Shown in pieces: positions 9,001 to 18,681 of a DNA stretch of 64,000 nucleotides. A program made the position numbers and the translations under genes. The first letter of the stretch is position 1; each line of letters begins with the position of its first letter. The notes under the pieces were generated by a model, which saw only the letters and a list, made by a program, of their open reading frames with translations, was not told the origin of the DNA and did not search any database. The stretch covers positions 4,000,850-4,064,849 of the forward strand of contig NZ_LR131273.1 in assembly GCF_900631615.1 (NCBI RefSeq), written 5' to 3'. Source of the DNA: Tsukamurella paurometabola (GTDB taxonomy: Bacteria > Actinomycetota > Actinomycetes > Mycobacteriales > Mycobacteriaceae).

Positions 9001-10428
9001 ATGAGCGGTACGCAGGCTGCGAAATCGAGCGCGGTCCTCGTCGGAGTCGCGGCGGCGAGCCTCGGCGTGATCTACGGATACGACACGTCGAACATCGCCG
9101 CGGCGAAGGACTTCATCCGGGAGGACTTCGGGCTCGGCGACGGGATGACCCAGGCGCTCGCCACGGTCGTCGTCGTGGGCGAGATCCTCGGCGCCCTGGC
9201 CGGCGGCTGGTTCGCCAACAAGGTGGGCCGGCGGAAGGCGATGATCTCGGTGGGCGCGGGCTACACGCTGTTCGCGCTCTTCGGCGCGCTCGCCCCCACC
9301 GTTCCGTTGCTGCTCGTGGCCCGCTTCCTCCTGGGGCTCACGGTCGGCGTCTCGGTCGTGGTCGTCCCGGTGTTCGTGGCCGAGTCCGCCCCCGCGAAAC
9401 GTCGCGGGGCGATGCTCGTCGCCTACCAGTTCGCGACCATCGTGGGCATCATCCTCGGCTACATCCTGGGGTTCATGCTGGCCGGCCTGGGCACCACCTC
9501 GTGGAAGTGGATGCTCGGCCTCGCAGCTGTGCCGGCGATCATCGTGACCCTGCTGCTGGTCCGCCTTCCCGACACCGCCCGCTGGTACATGACCCGCGGC
9601 CGGGAGCACGAGGCCCGCGCCGCCCTCATCTCCGTCGAACCCGACTCGACCGCGGCCGACATCGAGGCCGAACTCGACGAGATGCGGGCCCAGCTGTCCG
9701 ACGAGTCGGGCGGCAGGCTGAGCCAGCTCTTCCGCCAGCCCTACCTGCGCGCCACCTTCTTCGTCGTCGTCCTCGGCTTCTTCATCCAGATCACCGGTAT
9801 CAACGCGATCATCTACTACAGCCCGGACATCTTCGCGTCGATGGGCTACGAGGGGAACTTCGGTAAGTACATGCTGCCCGCGTTCGTACAGCTCTTCGGC
9901 CTGCTGGCCGTGGTGATCTCGATCTTCACCGTGGACAAGTTCGGCCGGCGCCCCATCCTCCTCGGCGGCATCGGCACGATGGTCCTCGCGTTCGCCGTGA
10001 TGATCCTCGCCTACCAGATGGCCGACGGCGACTTCAAGAACCACGAGACCGCCGGCGTCGTCGGCTTCGCCGGCCTCGTCCTCGTCGTGATCGGATTCTC
10101 CTTCGGCTTCGGTTCGCTGGTGTGGGTGTACGCCGGCGAGGCCTTCCCGGCCCGGCTCCGCGCATACGGCTCGTCGGCGATGCTCACCTCCGATCTCGTC
10201 GCGAACGCCATCGTCGCCCAGGTCACGCTGACGATGCTCAACAGCCGGCTGCTCGGCGGCACGGGTACCTTCGCCGTCTTCGGCGGCCTCACCGTCCTCG
10301 CCTTCCTGTTCGTGCTGAAGTTCGCCCCGGAGACCAAGGGGCGCAAGCTCGAGGACATCCAGTACTACTGGCAGAACCACGGCACCTGGCCGAAGGACGG
10401 CGACAGGGCCGGGGCGGCCGCGCAGTGA
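9001..10428 (+). CDS. sugar porter (MFS), probable N-acetylglucosamine/hexose proton symporter
   Basis: The 475-aa, twelve-helix protein belongs to the MFS sugar porter family: GYDTSNIAAAK in helix 1, NKVGRRKAM in loop 2-3, the QITGINAIIYYSP motif in helix 7, DKFGRRPILLGG in loop 8-9 and a closing FAPETKGRKLEDI (PETKG). A clear AAGGAG ribosome-binding site precedes the ATG. The stop overlaps the next gene, a BadF-type kinase, by four bases (GTGA). With dre-like operators upstream, N-acetylglucosamine or a related sugar is the likely substrate, but this is contextual inference. Confidence 0.88.
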   Translation: MSGTQAAKSSAVLVGVAAASLGVIYGYDTSNIAAAKDFIREDFGLGDGMTQALATVVVVGEILGALAGGWFANKVGRRKAMISVGAGYTLFALFGALAPTVPLLLVARFLLGLTVGVSVVVVPVFVAESAPAKRRGAMLVAYQFATIVGIILGYILGFMLAGLGTTSWKWMLGLAAVPAIIVTLLLVRLPDTARWYMTRGREHEARAALISVEPDSTAADIEAELDEMRAQLSDESGGRLSQLFRQPYLRATFFVVVLGFFIQITGINAIIYYSPDIFASMGYEGNFGKYMLPAFVQLFGLLAVVISIFTVDKFGRRPILLGGIGTMVLAFAVMILAYQMADGDFKNHETAGVVGFAGLVLVVIGFSFGFGSLVWVYAGEAFPARLRAYGSSAMLTSDLVANAIVAQVTLTMLNSRLLGGTGTFAVFGGLTVLAFLFVLKFAPETKGRKLEDIQYYWQNHGTWPKDGDRAGAAAQ

Positions 10429-11324
10429 GCACCGCGGTCATCGGTCTCGACATCGGGGGCTCCAAGACGCAGGCGGTCCGCGCCGAGAACGGCGTCGTCG
10501 TGGCGGAGGCACTCGCCGGCAGCGCGAACATCTCCTCCGTCGGCCGGGACGAGGCCGGTCGCCAGCTCGACATCGCGCTCGGCCGCCTCGGCGTCCAGGA
10601 CGTGGGGGCGGTCTGCGCCGGCGCAGCAGGGGTGGAGACCCCGGCCGGCGCCGCCACCCTGACGGCGCTGCTCGCCGAGCGCATCCCGGGCGCGCGCATC
10701 CGAGTGGTGCACGACAGTCAGCTCATCCTCGCCGCCGCCGGCGTCCGCGACGGGGTGGCGGTCATCTCCGGCACCGGCGCCGTCGCGTGGGGCCGGTCGG
10801 GCGAGCGCCACGCCCGTGCGGGCGGCTGGGGCTATCTCCTCGGCGACGAGGGCAGCGGCTACTGGGTGGCGAAGGAGGCCGTGCGCCGCACGTTGATCCG
10901 CCTCGACCGTGAGGAGCCGTCCGATCACCTCGGGCAGCAGTTGGCGGCGGACTGCGGCCTGCAGAGCACCGACGAGCTGCTCGATCACTTCTACGCCCAG
11001 CAGGAGCGCCGCTATTGGGCGGGCCGGGCCCGCGTCGTCTTCGAGCTCGCCCAGTCGGGCGACCCGGTGAGCACGGACATCGTCGATCAGGCGGCGATCG
11101 CCCTGACGGACATCGCGGTGTCGGTCGCCGAACGGATCGGGTCAGCGGGACCCGTGGTGCTCGCGGGCGGGCTCGCCGTGCACCAGCCCGCGCTGCAACG
11201 GCGCGTGCGTCATCATCTCGGGATGCGCGGCATCTCCGACCTGAGGGTTCTCACCGTGGATCCGGTACGGGGCGCGGTGCAGATCGCGCTCCGCGAGGCG
11301 GAGCGCCGGGGCCCGAACGCCTAG
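10425..11324 (+). CDS. BadF/BadG/BcrA/BcrD-type ATPase, probable N-acetylglucosamine kinase
   Basis: The 299-aa protein has the actin-like ATPase fold with phosphate-1 motif [13 protein letters not shown] at the N-terminus and phosphate-2 region [11 protein letters not shown] near residue 105. The pattern is that of the NAGK-type N-acetylglucosamine kinases in this family. It starts at GTG overlapping the porter stop, so the sugar is probably imported and phosphorylated by a coupled pair. Deacetylase and deaminase genes (nagA, nagB) are not in the window. The stop overlaps that of the convergent trpC. Confidence 0.8.
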   Translation: MSTAVIGLDIGGSKTQAVRAENGVVVAEALAGSANISSVGRDEAGRQLDIALGRLGVQDVGAVCAGAAGVETPAGAATLTALLAERIPGARIRVVHDSQLILAAAGVRDGVAVISGTGAVAWGRSGERHARAGGWGYLLGDEGSGYWVAKEAVRRTLIRLDREEPSDHLGQQLAADCGLQSTDELLDHFYAQQERRYWAGRARVVFELAQSGDPVSTDIVDQAAIALTDIAVSVAERIGSAGPVVLAGGLAVHQPALQRRVRHHLGMRGISDLRVLTVDPVRGAVQIALREAERRGPNA

Positions 11325-12139
11325 CGTGCGGGGCGGGGGCAGCTGGGATGCGAGCCGGCGGTCACGAGGTCGGCGACGGCCGTGCGGGGATCACCGGCCG
11401 TGACCAGCCCCTCGCCCACGAGCACACCGTCGGCGCCCTGGCCCGCGTAGGTCAGTAGGTCGTGGCTGTCGCGCACGCCGGACTCGGCGATCTTGATCAC
11501 CGAGGAGGGCAGGCCGGGCGCGATCCGGGCGAACGACTCGCGGTCCACCTCGAGGGTCTTGAGGTTGCGGGCGTTCACGCCGATGACCGTCGCGCCGGCC
11601 TCGAGCGCCCGGTCCGCCTCGTCCTCCGTGTGCACCTCGACGAGTGCGGTCATGCCCAGGGACTCGATGCGGTCCAGCAGGGAGACCAGCACCGGCTGCT
11701 CGAGCGCGGCGACGATGAGCAGCACGATGTCCGCACCGTGCGCGCGGGCCTCGTGGATCTGGTAGGGCGTGACGATGAAGTCCTTGCGCAGCACGGGAAT
11801 CCGTACCCGTTCGCGCACAGCGTCGAGATCCGCGAGCGAACCCTTGAAGCGGCGCTGCTCGGTCAGCACGCTGATCGCGCGCGCTCCCCCGGCCTCGTAC
11901 TCGGACGCCAGTTCGGCGGGATCGGCGATGCCCGCCAGGTCGCCCTTGGACGGGCTCGCGCGCTTGACCTCGGCGATCACGGCGATGCCGGGCTCGCGGA
12001 GGGCGGCGGTGGCGTCGATCGCGGGGGGCGCGGCCTTGGCGGCGGCCTTGACCGAGGCCAGGTCCACGACGGCCTCACGTGCCGCCAGGTCCGCGCGCAC
12101 ACCCTCGATGATCGAGTCGAGAGCAGTGGGTGAAGTCAC
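11321..12139 (-). CDS. trpC: indole-3-glycerol phosphate synthase
   Basis: The 272-aa TrpC converts CdRP to indole-3-glycerol phosphate. Conserved blocks are [14 protein letters not shown] (catalytic Glu and Lys), [28 protein letters not shown] and IAESGV. The GTG start at 12139 ([11 protein letters not shown]) was chosen over a longer open frame because an AGGAAGGG ribosome-binding site precedes it and the family N-terminus begins there. It follows the Trp-associated membrane protein by 40 bases. The gene after it should be trpB but is a convergent sugar kinase. Confidence 0.96.
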   Translation of the reverse strand: MTSPTALDSIIEGVRADLAAREAVVDLASVKAAAKAAPPAIDATAALREPGIAVIAEVKRASPSKGDLAGIADPAELASEYEAGGARAISVLTEQRRFKGSLADLDAVRERVRIPVLRKDFIVTPYQIHEARAHGADIVLLIVAALEQPVLVSLLDRIESLGMTALVEVHTEDEADRALEAGATVIGVNARNLKTLEVDRESFARIAPGLPSSVIKIAESGVRDSHDLLTYAGQGADGVLVGEGLVTAGDPRTAVADLVTAGSHPSCPRPAR

Positions 12140-12179
12140 GGCTGCGGGCCCTTCCTGGATCGTGGAGCGTGCTCCAACA

Positions 12180-12881
12180 TTAGCCCTCGGCCCGCGGGCG
12201 GTCGGGTCCGGCCCCCTCCCCCGGAGCCGGACGGGTGTCACCCGCCTCCGTGGGGTCATCGCCGCCGTCGAGCGCGTCCCACAGGTCCCGCTCGGAGGCG
12301 GGCTCCGCGGCCGTGTCGTCGAACACGCGCTGTTCGAGTTCAGCGCGGCGCGCGGCGGGTGAAACGTACTTCGATCCCATGCCGCCGCCCCGGAGTCCAC
12401 GCATGAGCAGCGCTGCGGCCAGCACCGCGAGCACTGCCCCGAGGAGCGCGACGGACGGCCCCGCAGCGGTCGGGTCGACCTGCGAGATGTAGTCCTTGTT
12501 GCCCATGACGGTGGTGCCCGCGCCGCCCTCGGCCGGCTCGGCCCGCAGGATCTTCTCGAGGTAGCCGATGTCCGGCTCCTGCGTCAGGATCGTCACCGCG
12601 GGGTAGGCCGCTCCGATCGCCGCGACCGCGACGATCACCGCGACCACGCCCCGCGCCCAGTTCTTGAGGGCCAGGGCGGCCGCGATCGCGGCGAGGAACA
12701 CGAGCCACAGCGCCGCCAGCGCCGGCGCCCACGTGGTGCCGGCGACGTTCACCGAGCGCTCGGGCGAGAGGCCGTCGGCGATGGTGACGCCCATCCACGA
12801 CATGCGGCCCGAGCCCCAGACCGCGCCCGCCGCACCGGCGAGCAGCACCGCGGCGATCGCGAGATTCCGCTTGGCGTTCAT
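12180..12881 (-). CDS. Trp biosynthesis-associated membrane protein (Trp_oprn_chp)
   Basis: This 233-aa protein has four predicted membrane segments (about residues 8-25, 50-70, 78-98 and 145-162) and a charged, acidic C-terminal tail. It sits between trpE and trpC, where the mycobacterial homologue Rv1610 is found, and matches the TIGR02234-type family in size and topology. Its biochemical role is unknown. The ATG at 12881 overlaps the trpE stop (ATGA), showing coupling. Upstream in-frame starts would run into trpE and are not used. Confidence 0.88.
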   Translation of the reverse strand: MNAKRNLAIAAVLLAGAAGAVWGSGRMSWMGVTIADGLSPERSVNVAGTTWAPALAALWLVFLAAIAAALALKNWARGVVAVIVAVAAIGAAYPAVTILTQEPDIGYLEKILRAEPAEGGAGTTVMGNKDYISQVDPTAAGPSVALLGAVLAVLAAALLMRGLRGGGMGSKYVSPAARRAELEQRVFDDTAAEPASERDLWDALDGGDDPTEAGDTRPAPGEGAGPDRPRAEG

Positions 12882-14434
12882 CGCGCCTCCTCCGCCACGC
12901 CGCGCAGCGTGTTCGCCGCCGCCACCGCCTTGAGCGCGGCGAGTGCCTTGTTGCGCGACTCGTTGTACTCGTACTCGCCGACCGAATCGGCGACGACGCC
13001 CCCGCCCGCCTGAACGTAGGCGGCCCCGTCCTTGAGGACGGCGGTACGGATCGCGATGGCGGTATCGGCGTCGCCGGCGAAGTCGAGGTAACCGACGATC
13101 CCGCCGTACAGCCCGCGGCGGGTGATCTCGGCCTCGTCGATGAGTTCCATGGCGCGCACCTTGGGAGCGCCGGTGAGGGTCCCTGCGGGGAAGCACGCCG
13201 CGACGGCGTCGAGGGCCTGCCTACCGGGTGCCAGGTCGCCGGAGACCGTCGACACCAGGTGCATCACGTGGCTGTACCGCTCGATCCGCCGGTAGTCGGT
13301 GACCCGCACGGTGCCGGGCGTGCACACCCGGCCGAGGTCGTTGCGACCGAGGTCGACGAGCATCAGGTGCTCGCTGTTCTCCTTCTCGTCGGCCTGCAGA
13401 TCCTTCTCCAGCAGCAGGTCCTCCTCGGCCGAGGCACCGCGCCACCGCGTGCCGGCGATCGGGTGCGTCGTCGCGGTGCCGTCGGAGACGGTCACCAGCG
13501 CCTCGGGGCTGGAGCCGACGATCGAGAAGGCCACCGACCCGTCCGGCGCGGGCACCTGCACGAGGTACATGTACGGGCTGGGATTGGATGCGCGGAGCAC
13601 GCGGTAGACGTCGATCGGGTCGGCATCGCTGGGCATCGAGAAGCGCTGGCTCGGGACCACCTGGAAGGCCTCCCCGGCCTCGATGTCACCGACCAGCTTC
13701 TCGACGATGGCGCTGTACTCCTCCACGGTGCGCTGCGCGGTGTACTCGGGCTCGGGCCGGGTGAACGATGCGACCGACGAGGCGAGCGGGGCGGCCAGCG
13801 CGGCCTCCATGGCGTCGAGGCGGCGCACGGCGTCGGCGTAGGCCTCGTCGACCCGATCGGCGGAGCCGTCCCAGTTCACGGCGTTGGCGATGAGGGTGAT
13901 GGTGCCCTCGTGGTGGTCGATGGCGGCCAGATCGGTCGCGAGCAGCCACACCATCTCGGGCAGGTGCAGGTCGTCGACGGTGGTGTCCGGCAAGCGCTCG
14001 AGGCGCCGCACGGCGTCGTAGGCGAGGTAGCCGACCATGCCGCCGTTGAGCGGCGGCAGCCCCTCGATCCGCTCGGAGCTCAGCAACCGCAGCACCTCGC
14101 CGAGGGCCGCGATCGGGTCCCCGCCCGACGGTGCGCCGGCGGGCGCCTTCCCGATCCACGTGGCGGCACCGTCGACCACGGTGAGTGCGGAGGGCGCGGG
14201 GGCGCCGACGAAGGACCAGCGGCTCCACGACTGCCCCGCTGCCGCGGACTCGAGCAGGAAGGTGCCGGGGCGTCCGCCCGCGAGCTTGCGGTACGCGGAG
14301 AGCGGGGTCTCGGCGTCGGCGAGCACCGTCCGGGTCACCGGCACCACGCGGTGTCGGTCCGCGAGCGCGAGGAACTCATCCAGGCTGGTCGTCGAGCCGT
14401 CGGGCTGCAGGTTCGTCTGCTGTGCGGTACTCAT
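12878..14434 (-). CDS. trpE: anthranilate synthase component I
   Basis: TrpE (518 aa) makes anthranilate from chorismate and glutamine-derived ammonia. The N-terminal feedback region has [18 protein letters not shown] (the LLES tryptophan-site motif). The C-terminal chorismate-binding domain has [33 protein letters not shown] and [19 protein letters not shown] hexamer ends 8 bases upstream of the ATG with no ribosome-binding site, so the transcript may be leaderless. No leader peptide or attenuator can fit in the 37 bases separating it from the divergent peroxiredoxin gene. Confidence 0.97.
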   Translation of the reverse strand: MSTAQQTNLQPDGSTTSLDEFLALADRHRVVPVTRTVLADAETPLSAYRKLAGGRPGTFLLESAAAGQSWSRWSFVGAPAPSALTVVDGAATWIGKAPAGAPSGGDPIAALGEVLRLLSSERIEGLPPLNGGMVGYLAYDAVRRLERLPDTTVDDLHLPEMVWLLATDLAAIDHHEGTITLIANAVNWDGSADRVDEAYADAVRRLDAMEAALAAPLASSVASFTRPEPEYTAQRTVEEYSAIVEKLVGDIEAGEAFQVVPSQRFSMPSDADPIDVYRVLRASNPSPYMYLVQVPAPDGSVAFSIVGSSPEALVTVSDGTATTHPIAGTRWRGASAEEDLLLEKDLQADEKENSEHLMLVDLGRNDLGRVCTPGTVRVTDYRRIERYSHVMHLVSTVSGDLAPGRQALDAVAACFPAGTLTGAPKVRAMELIDEAEITRRGLYGGIVGYLDFAGDADTAIAIRTAVLKDGAAYVQAGGGVVADSVGEYEYNESRNKALAALKAVAAANTLRGVAEEAR

Positions 14435-14471
14435 CGCCTGTCAGTATCCCAGCGCCGGTAGGTTCGTGGTC

Positions 14472-14930
14472 ATGCGCATCGGCCAGCAGGCCCCCGACTT
14501 CGCACTCCCCGACCGCACCGGCACCGTCCGCACCCTCTCCGAGCTCCGCGGCGACGGCCGCGCAGCGGTCTTCTTCTACCTCACCGCGGGCCTACCGGTG
14601 TGCGTCGCCGAGGTCGGCCGGTTCCGCGACGCCGGCGAGGAGTTCGACCGGCGCGGAACGGCCCGCATCGGCATCAGCATGGACCCGCTGGTGCGCACGC
14701 AGGCCTTCGCGGACGTCATGGAGCCCGGCTTCCCGTTGCTCACGGACGCCGACGGCGCCGTCGCGGCCCGGTACGACGTCAAGCGCGGGAAGTTCGCGGT
14801 GGCACCGGTGCGGCGGCAGACCTTCCTCATCGACACCGACGGGACCGTCCTGCACATCGTGGTCGGGGAACTCCGCGCGGTGGCGCACGTCGAGGAGACG
14901 CTGGCGTTCCTGCGGACCCTCAGCGGCTGA
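14472..14930 (+). CDS. peroxiredoxin-like protein (AhpC/TSA, Bcp type) with altered active site
   Basis: The 152-aa protein has the thioredoxin-like peroxiredoxin fold: GQQAPDFALPDRTG at the start and RRQTFLIDTDGTVLH with the conserved Arg. The candidate peroxidatic Cys44 lies in FFYLTAGLPVCVAEVGRFRD. The usual PxxxTxxC motif is changed: Leu37 replaces Pro and Leu41 replaces the near-invariant Thr, and there is no resolving Cys five residues on. Activity may therefore be weak or different. In M. tuberculosis bcpB occupies the same place beside hisI and trpE. TAGGTT ends 7 bases before the ATG, suggesting a leaderless mRNA. Confidence 0.82.
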   Translation: MRIGQQAPDFALPDRTGTVRTLSELRGDGRAAVFFYLTAGLPVCVAEVGRFRDAGEEFDRRGTARIGISMDPLVRTQAFADVMEPGFPLLTDADGAVAARYDVKRGKFAVAPVRRQTFLIDTDGTVLHIVVGELRAVAHVEETLAFLRTLSG

Positions 14931-14933
14931 CCG

Positions 14934-15299
14934 TCAGTCCCGGCCGAGCAGCAGGTCCCCGTCGAAGCACGTGTGCGTGCCCGTGTGGCACGCGGGCCCC
15001 GTCTGCCGCACGGTGAGCAGGACGGTGTCGCCGTCGCAATCGAGACGCACGTCGAGCACCTCCTGGGTGTGCCCGGAGGTCTCGCCCTTGACCCACAACT
15101 GCCGGCGCGAGCGCGAGTAGTACGTACCCCTGCGGGTGGCGAGTGTGCGCGCGAGGGCCTCGTCGTTCATCCAGGCCATCATGAGTACGTCGCCGGTGCC
15201 CTCCTCCTGGGCGATGGCGGCGACGAGTCCGTCGGCGTTGCGCTTGAGCCGCGCGGCGATCGCCGGGGCGAGCCCCGAATCCAGTGGCGCGTCGCTCAT
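14934..15299 (-). CDS. hisI: phosphoribosyl-AMP cyclohydrolase
   Basis: HisI (121 aa) opens the purine ring of PR-AMP in histidine synthesis. Visible motifs are [21 protein letters not shown] and the metal-site cysteines in DVRLDCDGD and [12 protein letters not shown]. It is a stand-alone cyclohydrolase with no HisE domain. ATG at 15299 overlaps the hisF stop by 4 bases. It is the last gene of the hisH-orf-priA-impA-hisF-hisI run. Confidence 0.96.
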   Translation of the reverse strand: MSDAPLDSGLAPAIAARLKRNADGLVAAIAQEEGTGDVLMMAWMNDEALARTLATRRGTYYSRSRRQLWVKGETSGHTQEVLDVRLDCDGDTVLLTVRQTGPACHTGTHTCFDGDLLLGRD

Positions 15300-16111
15300 C
15301 GCCGCACCACCAGCCCGTGCCCCGCCATCTCGTCCTTGACCTGCCCGATGGTCATGTCCCCGAAGTGGAAGACACTGGCGGCGAGCACGGCGTCGGCACC
15401 CGCCTCGACCGCCGGCGTGAAGTGCTCGACGGCACCGGCCCCGCCGGAGGCGATGACCGGGATGTGCACCGCCGCGCGGGCGGCCGTGATCATCCGCAGG
15501 TCGAAGCCCGCCTTGGTGCCGTCGGCGTCCATGGAGTTGAGCAGGATCTCGCCGACGCCCAGTTCCTCGCCACGGCGGGCCCATTCGATCGCGTCGATGC
15601 CGGTACCCTTCCGCCCGCCGTGCGTGGTGACTTCCCAGCCCGACGGCGTGCGGCCCGCAGCACCACCCCCCGGCCGGCCCTCGGCCTCCTGTCCGCCGGT
15701 GTCCGGGACGGTGCGCGCGTCGACGGAGAGCACGATGCACTGGCTACCGAACCGATTGGACAGCTCACGGAGCAGCTCCGGCCGGTTGATCGCTGCGGTG
15801 TTCACGGACACCTTGTCCGCGCCGGCCCGGAGCAGGGTGTCGACGTCCTCGACCGAGCGGACGCCACCGCCGACGGTGAGCGGGATGAAGACCTGCTCGG
15901 CGGTGCGGCGGACGACCTCGAGCATCGTCCCGCGCCCGGAGCTCGACGCGGTGACGTCGAGGAAGGTCAGCTCGTCGGCGCCCTGCGCGTCGTAGGCGGC
16001 GGCGAGCTCGACCGGGTCGCCGGCGTCGCGCAGGTTCTGGAAGTTGACGCCCTTGACGACGCGCCCGTCGTCGACGTCCAGGCACGGGATCACGCGCACG
16101 GCCACCGTCAT
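15296..16111 (-). CDS. hisF: imidazole glycerol phosphate synthase subunit HisF
   Basis: HisF (271 aa) uses ammonia from HisH to form IGP and AICAR. The barrel motifs are [16 protein letters not shown] (catalytic Asp), [23 protein letters not shown] and VIASGGAG. An extra ~14-residue Gly/Pro-rich loop (around [11 protein letters not shown]) precedes [10 protein letters not shown], so the chain is slightly longer than the usual ~257 aa. It overlaps hisI at the 3' end and follows impA by 25 bases. Confidence 0.97.
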   Translation of the reverse strand: MTVAVRVIPCLDVDDGRVVKGVNFQNLRDAGDPVELAAAYDAQGADELTFLDVTASSSGRGTMLEVVRRTAEQVFIPLTVGGGVRSVEDVDTLLRAGADKVSVNTAAINRPELLRELSNRFGSQCIVLSVDARTVPDTGGQEAEGRPGGGAAGRTPSGWEVTTHGGRKGTGIDAIEWARRGEELGVGEILLNSMDADGTKAGFDLRMITAARAAVHIPVIASGGAGAVEHFTPAVEAGADAVLAASVFHFGDMTIGQVKDEMAGHGLVVRR

Positions 16112-16136
16112 CGGTCACGGCCTCCTTCGAATGTCG

Positions 16137-17000
16137 CTAGTAGCTCAGGGTTCCGGAGTGTCCCGGGTCGCCGCGGTAGTCCGACGGCGCGCCGACGGAC
16201 CGGACGATGGACAGGAGCTCGTCGTACACACCGGGGGCTCCGGCGAGCACCGAGTCCGAACCGACGTGCCAGTCCGCGCCCGCGAGGTCGGTGACGCGGC
16301 CGCCGGCGGCGATGACGAGCGCGGCTCCCGCTGCGTTGTCCCATGGGTGATGGCCGAAGACGACGGCCCCGCCCAGCGCGCCCGACGCCGTGTAGGCCAG
16401 GTCGACGCCCGTCGACCCGAACTGCCGCACGCGGGCCACCCGCCGCGAGACCTCGCCGAGGATGGCGAACCGGTAGTCACCGGGGAAGTGCCCGTTGCTG
16501 CCGCGGCTGAAGCTGCCGACGGCGATCATGGCGTCGTCGAGCCCCGATTCGGCGAGCGGCGGCAGTGCCTCCCCGTGGTTGCGCACGGGCCCCGCGACGT
16601 GGCCGGAGAACGTGTCGCCCACGAGTGGGAACCACGCGAGGCCGGCCACGGGCCTGCCGTCGTGGAGCAGGCCGAGCAGCGTGCCGGTGGCCGGGTACCC
16701 GGCGGAGTAGTTGAACGTGCCGTCGATCGGGTCGAGGACCCAGACGGTGCCCTCGTCGACCGCGGGACCGCCGTACTCCTCGCCGTGTACGGGGACTCCG
16801 GTCGCCTCGGCGACCGCCGCCGCGATGCGGCGTTCCAGCTCCAGGTCGAGGTCGGTGGCGAAGTCGGCGGGGCCCTTCGCCACCGACGCGGGTGCGCCCA
16901 CGCCCTCGATGAAGCGGGGCGCGGCGGCGTCGAGCGCATCGCCCGCGAGGGCGAGGAGCCGGTCGGGGTCGGCCGTGAAGCCGTCGGGTAGCGCGGCCAC
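16137..17000 (-). CDS. impA: inositol monophosphatase-family phosphatase (ImpA-like)
   Basis: The 287-aa protein has the metal-phosphatase motifs of the IMPase family: GEEYGG (metal Glu), VLDPIDGTFNY and HPWDNAAGAALVIAAGG. In M. tuberculosis impA (Rv1604) sits in the same position between hisA and hisF. It may hydrolyse inositol phosphate for phosphatidylinositol synthesis, or histidinol phosphate as HisN-type relatives do; position within the his operon keeps the second option open. The GTG start at 17000 overlaps the priA stop by one base (TAGTG). Confidence 0.88.
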   Translation of the reverse strand: MAALPDGFTADPDRLLALAGDALDAAAPRFIEGVGAPASVAKGPADFATDLDLELERRIAAAVAEATGVPVHGEEYGGPAVDEGTVWVLDPIDGTFNYSAGYPATGTLLGLLHDGRPVAGLAWFPLVGDTFSGHVAGPVRNHGEALPPLAESGLDDAMIAVGSFSRGSNGHFPGDYRFAILGEVSRRVARVRQFGSTGVDLAYTASGALGGAVVFGHHPWDNAAGAALVIAAGGRVTDLAGADWHVGSDSVLAGAPGVYDELLSIVRSVGAPSDYRGDPGHSGTLSY

Positions 17001-17734
17001 TAGCGCGACACCGCGTCGAGCGCCTCGGGAAGCGTGAACCGTCCGGCGTAGAGCGCCTTGCCGATGATCGCGGAATCCACGCCCTGGTCGACGAGGGTGG
17101 CGATCGCCGTGAGGTCCTCCAGCGCGGAGATCCCGCCGGAGGCGACGACGGGCGCATCCGTCGCAGCGGCGACGGCGGACAGCAACTCGAGGTTGGGGCC
17201 GGTCAGGGTGCCGTCCTTGGAGACGTCGGTGACCACATAACGGCTGCAGCCGTCGTTGTTCAGCCGCTCGAGGACCTCCCACAGGTCGCCGCCGTCGGTG
17301 ACCCAGCCGCGTCCGCGCAGGCGCCATTGGCCGTCGATCTGTTTGACGTCGAGACCGACGGCGATCCTGTCGCCGTACCGGCCGATCGCGCTGGCGCACC
17401 ACTGCGGGTTCTCGATGGCCGCGGTGCCGAGGTTCACGCGGGTGCACCCGGTCGCGAGCGCCGCGGCCAGGGACTCGTCGTCGCGGATGCCGCCGGACAG
17501 CTCGACCTTCACGTCCAGTTCGCCGATCACCTCGGCCAGGAGTTCGCGATTCGATCCCTTGCCGAAGGCCGCGTCGAGGTCGACGAGGTGGACCCACTCC
17601 GCCCCGTCGTTCTGCCAGGCGAGGGCGGCGTCACGGGGCGACCCGTAGGCCGTTTCGCTGCCGGCCTCCCCCTGCACCAGGCGCACGGCCCGGCCCTCGG
17701 CGACGTCGACTGCGGGAAGAAGTACCAGACTCAC
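17000..17734 (-). CDS. priA: phosphoribosyl isomerase A (bifunctional HisA/TrpF)
   Basis: The 244-aa HisA-type barrel has [10 protein letters not shown] (catalytic Asp), [13 protein letters not shown] and [16 protein letters not shown] (second Asp). In Mycobacteriales and other Actinobacteria this enzyme serves both histidine (ProFAR isomerase) and tryptophan (PRA isomerase) synthesis and replaces TrpF. No trpF is present among the trp genes here, which fits. It follows an 84-aa membrane-protein gene by 9 bases and leads into impA. Confidence 0.95.
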   Translation of the reverse strand: MSLVLLPAVDVAEGRAVRLVQGEAGSETAYGSPRDAALAWQNDGAEWVHLVDLDAAFGKGSNRELLAEVIGELDVKVELSGGIRDDESLAAALATGCTRVNLGTAAIENPQWCASAIGRYGDRIAVGLDVKQIDGQWRLRGRGWVTDGGDLWEVLERLNNDGCSRYVVTDVSKDGTLTGPNLELLSAVAAATDAPVVASGGISALEDLTAIATLVDQGVDSAIIGKALYAGRFTLPEALDAVSR

Positions 17735-17743
17735 GGGACCAGC

Positions 17744-17998
17744 CTAGTGCGTCGTGTCATCCGGCTTTCCGGGCTCCCGGTCGTCGGAGTCCGCGACGGC
17801 GCGCCCGACGATGCGGTGGGACACGACGCCCATGGCGGCGACGGCACCGATGAGGCCGACGGCGACGATGAGCAGGCCGACCGCCGGGCTGGGGCGCAGC
17901 ACGTTGAGCAGGATCACGCACAGTCCCAGCACGACCACGGCCGCCCCGACGGAGAACAGCGCGAGCCGCCCGAGTGAGAGGCCGCCTCTGCCGCTCAC
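17744..17998 (-). CDS. small membrane protein between hisH and priA
   Basis: The 84-aa protein has two hydrophobic helices (about residues 10-31 and 36-58) and a charged C-terminus ([12 protein letters not shown]). It overlaps hisH by 4 bases (ATGA) and is 9 bases from priA, so it is part of the his operon. I recognise no family. Small membrane proteins at this place occur in some related genomes as far as I recall, but a function is not known. Confidence 0.75.
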   Translation of the reverse strand: MSGRGGLSLGRLALFSVGAAVVVLGLCVILLNVLRPSPAVGLLIVAVGLIGAVAAMGVVSHRIVGRAVADSDDREPGKPDDTTH

Positions 17999-18624
17999 AG
18001 TGTGCCCACCCAGTTCTTCAGCAGGAGCGCGCCGGCGTCACCGCTCTTCTCCGGGTGGAACTGCGTGGCCCACAGGGGCCCGTTCTCGACGGCGGCGACG
18101 AATCGGCCGCCGTGGTCGGCCCAGGTGACCTTGGGCGCGCGGATGTGGTCGGCGATGTCGAGCTCCCACCGCTGTGCGGCGTAGGAGTGCACGAAGTAGA
18201 AGCGGGTGTCGGCGTCGGTCCCGGCGAACAGTTGCGAGCCCTCGGCGGCCTCGACGGTGTTCCAGCCCATGTGCGGGACGACCTCGGCCTGCAGTCGTTC
18301 GACGGTGCCGGGCCACTCCCCGCAGCCCTGCGTCTCGACGCCGAACTCGATGCCCTTCTCGAACAGGATCTGCATGCCCACGCAGATCCCCATCACGGGG
18401 CGGCCGCCCGCGAGCCGCTCGCCGATGATCCGGTCCCCCTGTACGGACTTGAGGCCCGCCATGCACGCCTCGTACGCGCCGACGCCGGGCACGAGGAGGC
18501 CATCGGCGGCGAGCGCGGTCCTCGCGTCCGAAGTCACGGTGACCTCCGCGCCGGCCCGTTCCATCGCGCGATGCGCGGACCGGATGTTGCCGGAGCCGTA
18601 ATCGAGGATCGCCACCTTCTTCAT
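17995..18624 (-). CDS. hisH: imidazole glycerol phosphate synthase glutamine amidotransferase subunit HisH
   Basis: HisH (209 aa) releases ammonia from glutamine for HisF. The class-I triad is visible: Cys in [11 protein letters not shown], and His/Glu in [10 protein letters not shown]. The N-terminus ([15 protein letters not shown]) and length are typical. It heads the second his block. On its strand TAGGCT (18632-18637) ends 7 bases before the ATG and there is no ribosome-binding site, so this block probably has its own leaderless promoter. Confidence 0.97.
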   Translation of the reverse strand: MKKVAILDYGSGNIRSAHRAMERAGAEVTVTSDARTALAADGLLVPGVGAYEACMAGLKSVQGDRIIGERLAGGRPVMGICVGMQILFEKGIEFGVETQGCGEWPGTVERLQAEVVPHMGWNTVEAAEGSQLFAGTDADTRFYFVHSYAAQRWELDIADHIRAPKVTWADHGGRFVAAVENGPLWATQFHPEKSGDAGALLLKNWVGTL

Positions 18625-18631
18625 GCCGTCC

Positions 18632-18637
18632 AGCCTA
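18632..18637 (-). promoter_or_regulatory. probable -10 element of a leaderless hisH promoter
   Basis: TAGGCT on the minus strand lies 7 bases before the hisH ATG and fits the actinobacterial TANNNT pattern. On the opposite strand TACGCT (18670-18675) lies 6 bases before the GTG of the divergent gene at 18682. The 57-base gap therefore appears to hold two back-to-back leaderless promoters. Confidence 0.5.
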
Positions 18638-18681
18638 ATCGGCCGCGGGGACGTGCTGCATCGCAGTATTACGCTGAGGTC

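Noticed and set aside
12140-12400. N-terminal extension of trpC
   Set aside because: The extra ~87 residues are Arg/Pro-rich and overlap the membrane-protein gene; the GTG at 12139 has a good ribosome-binding site and the family N-terminus.
14435-14471. Tryptophan leader peptide or T-box before trpE
   Set aside because: Only 37 bases separate trpE from the divergent gene, and no Trp codons or terminator/antiterminator hairpins are present.
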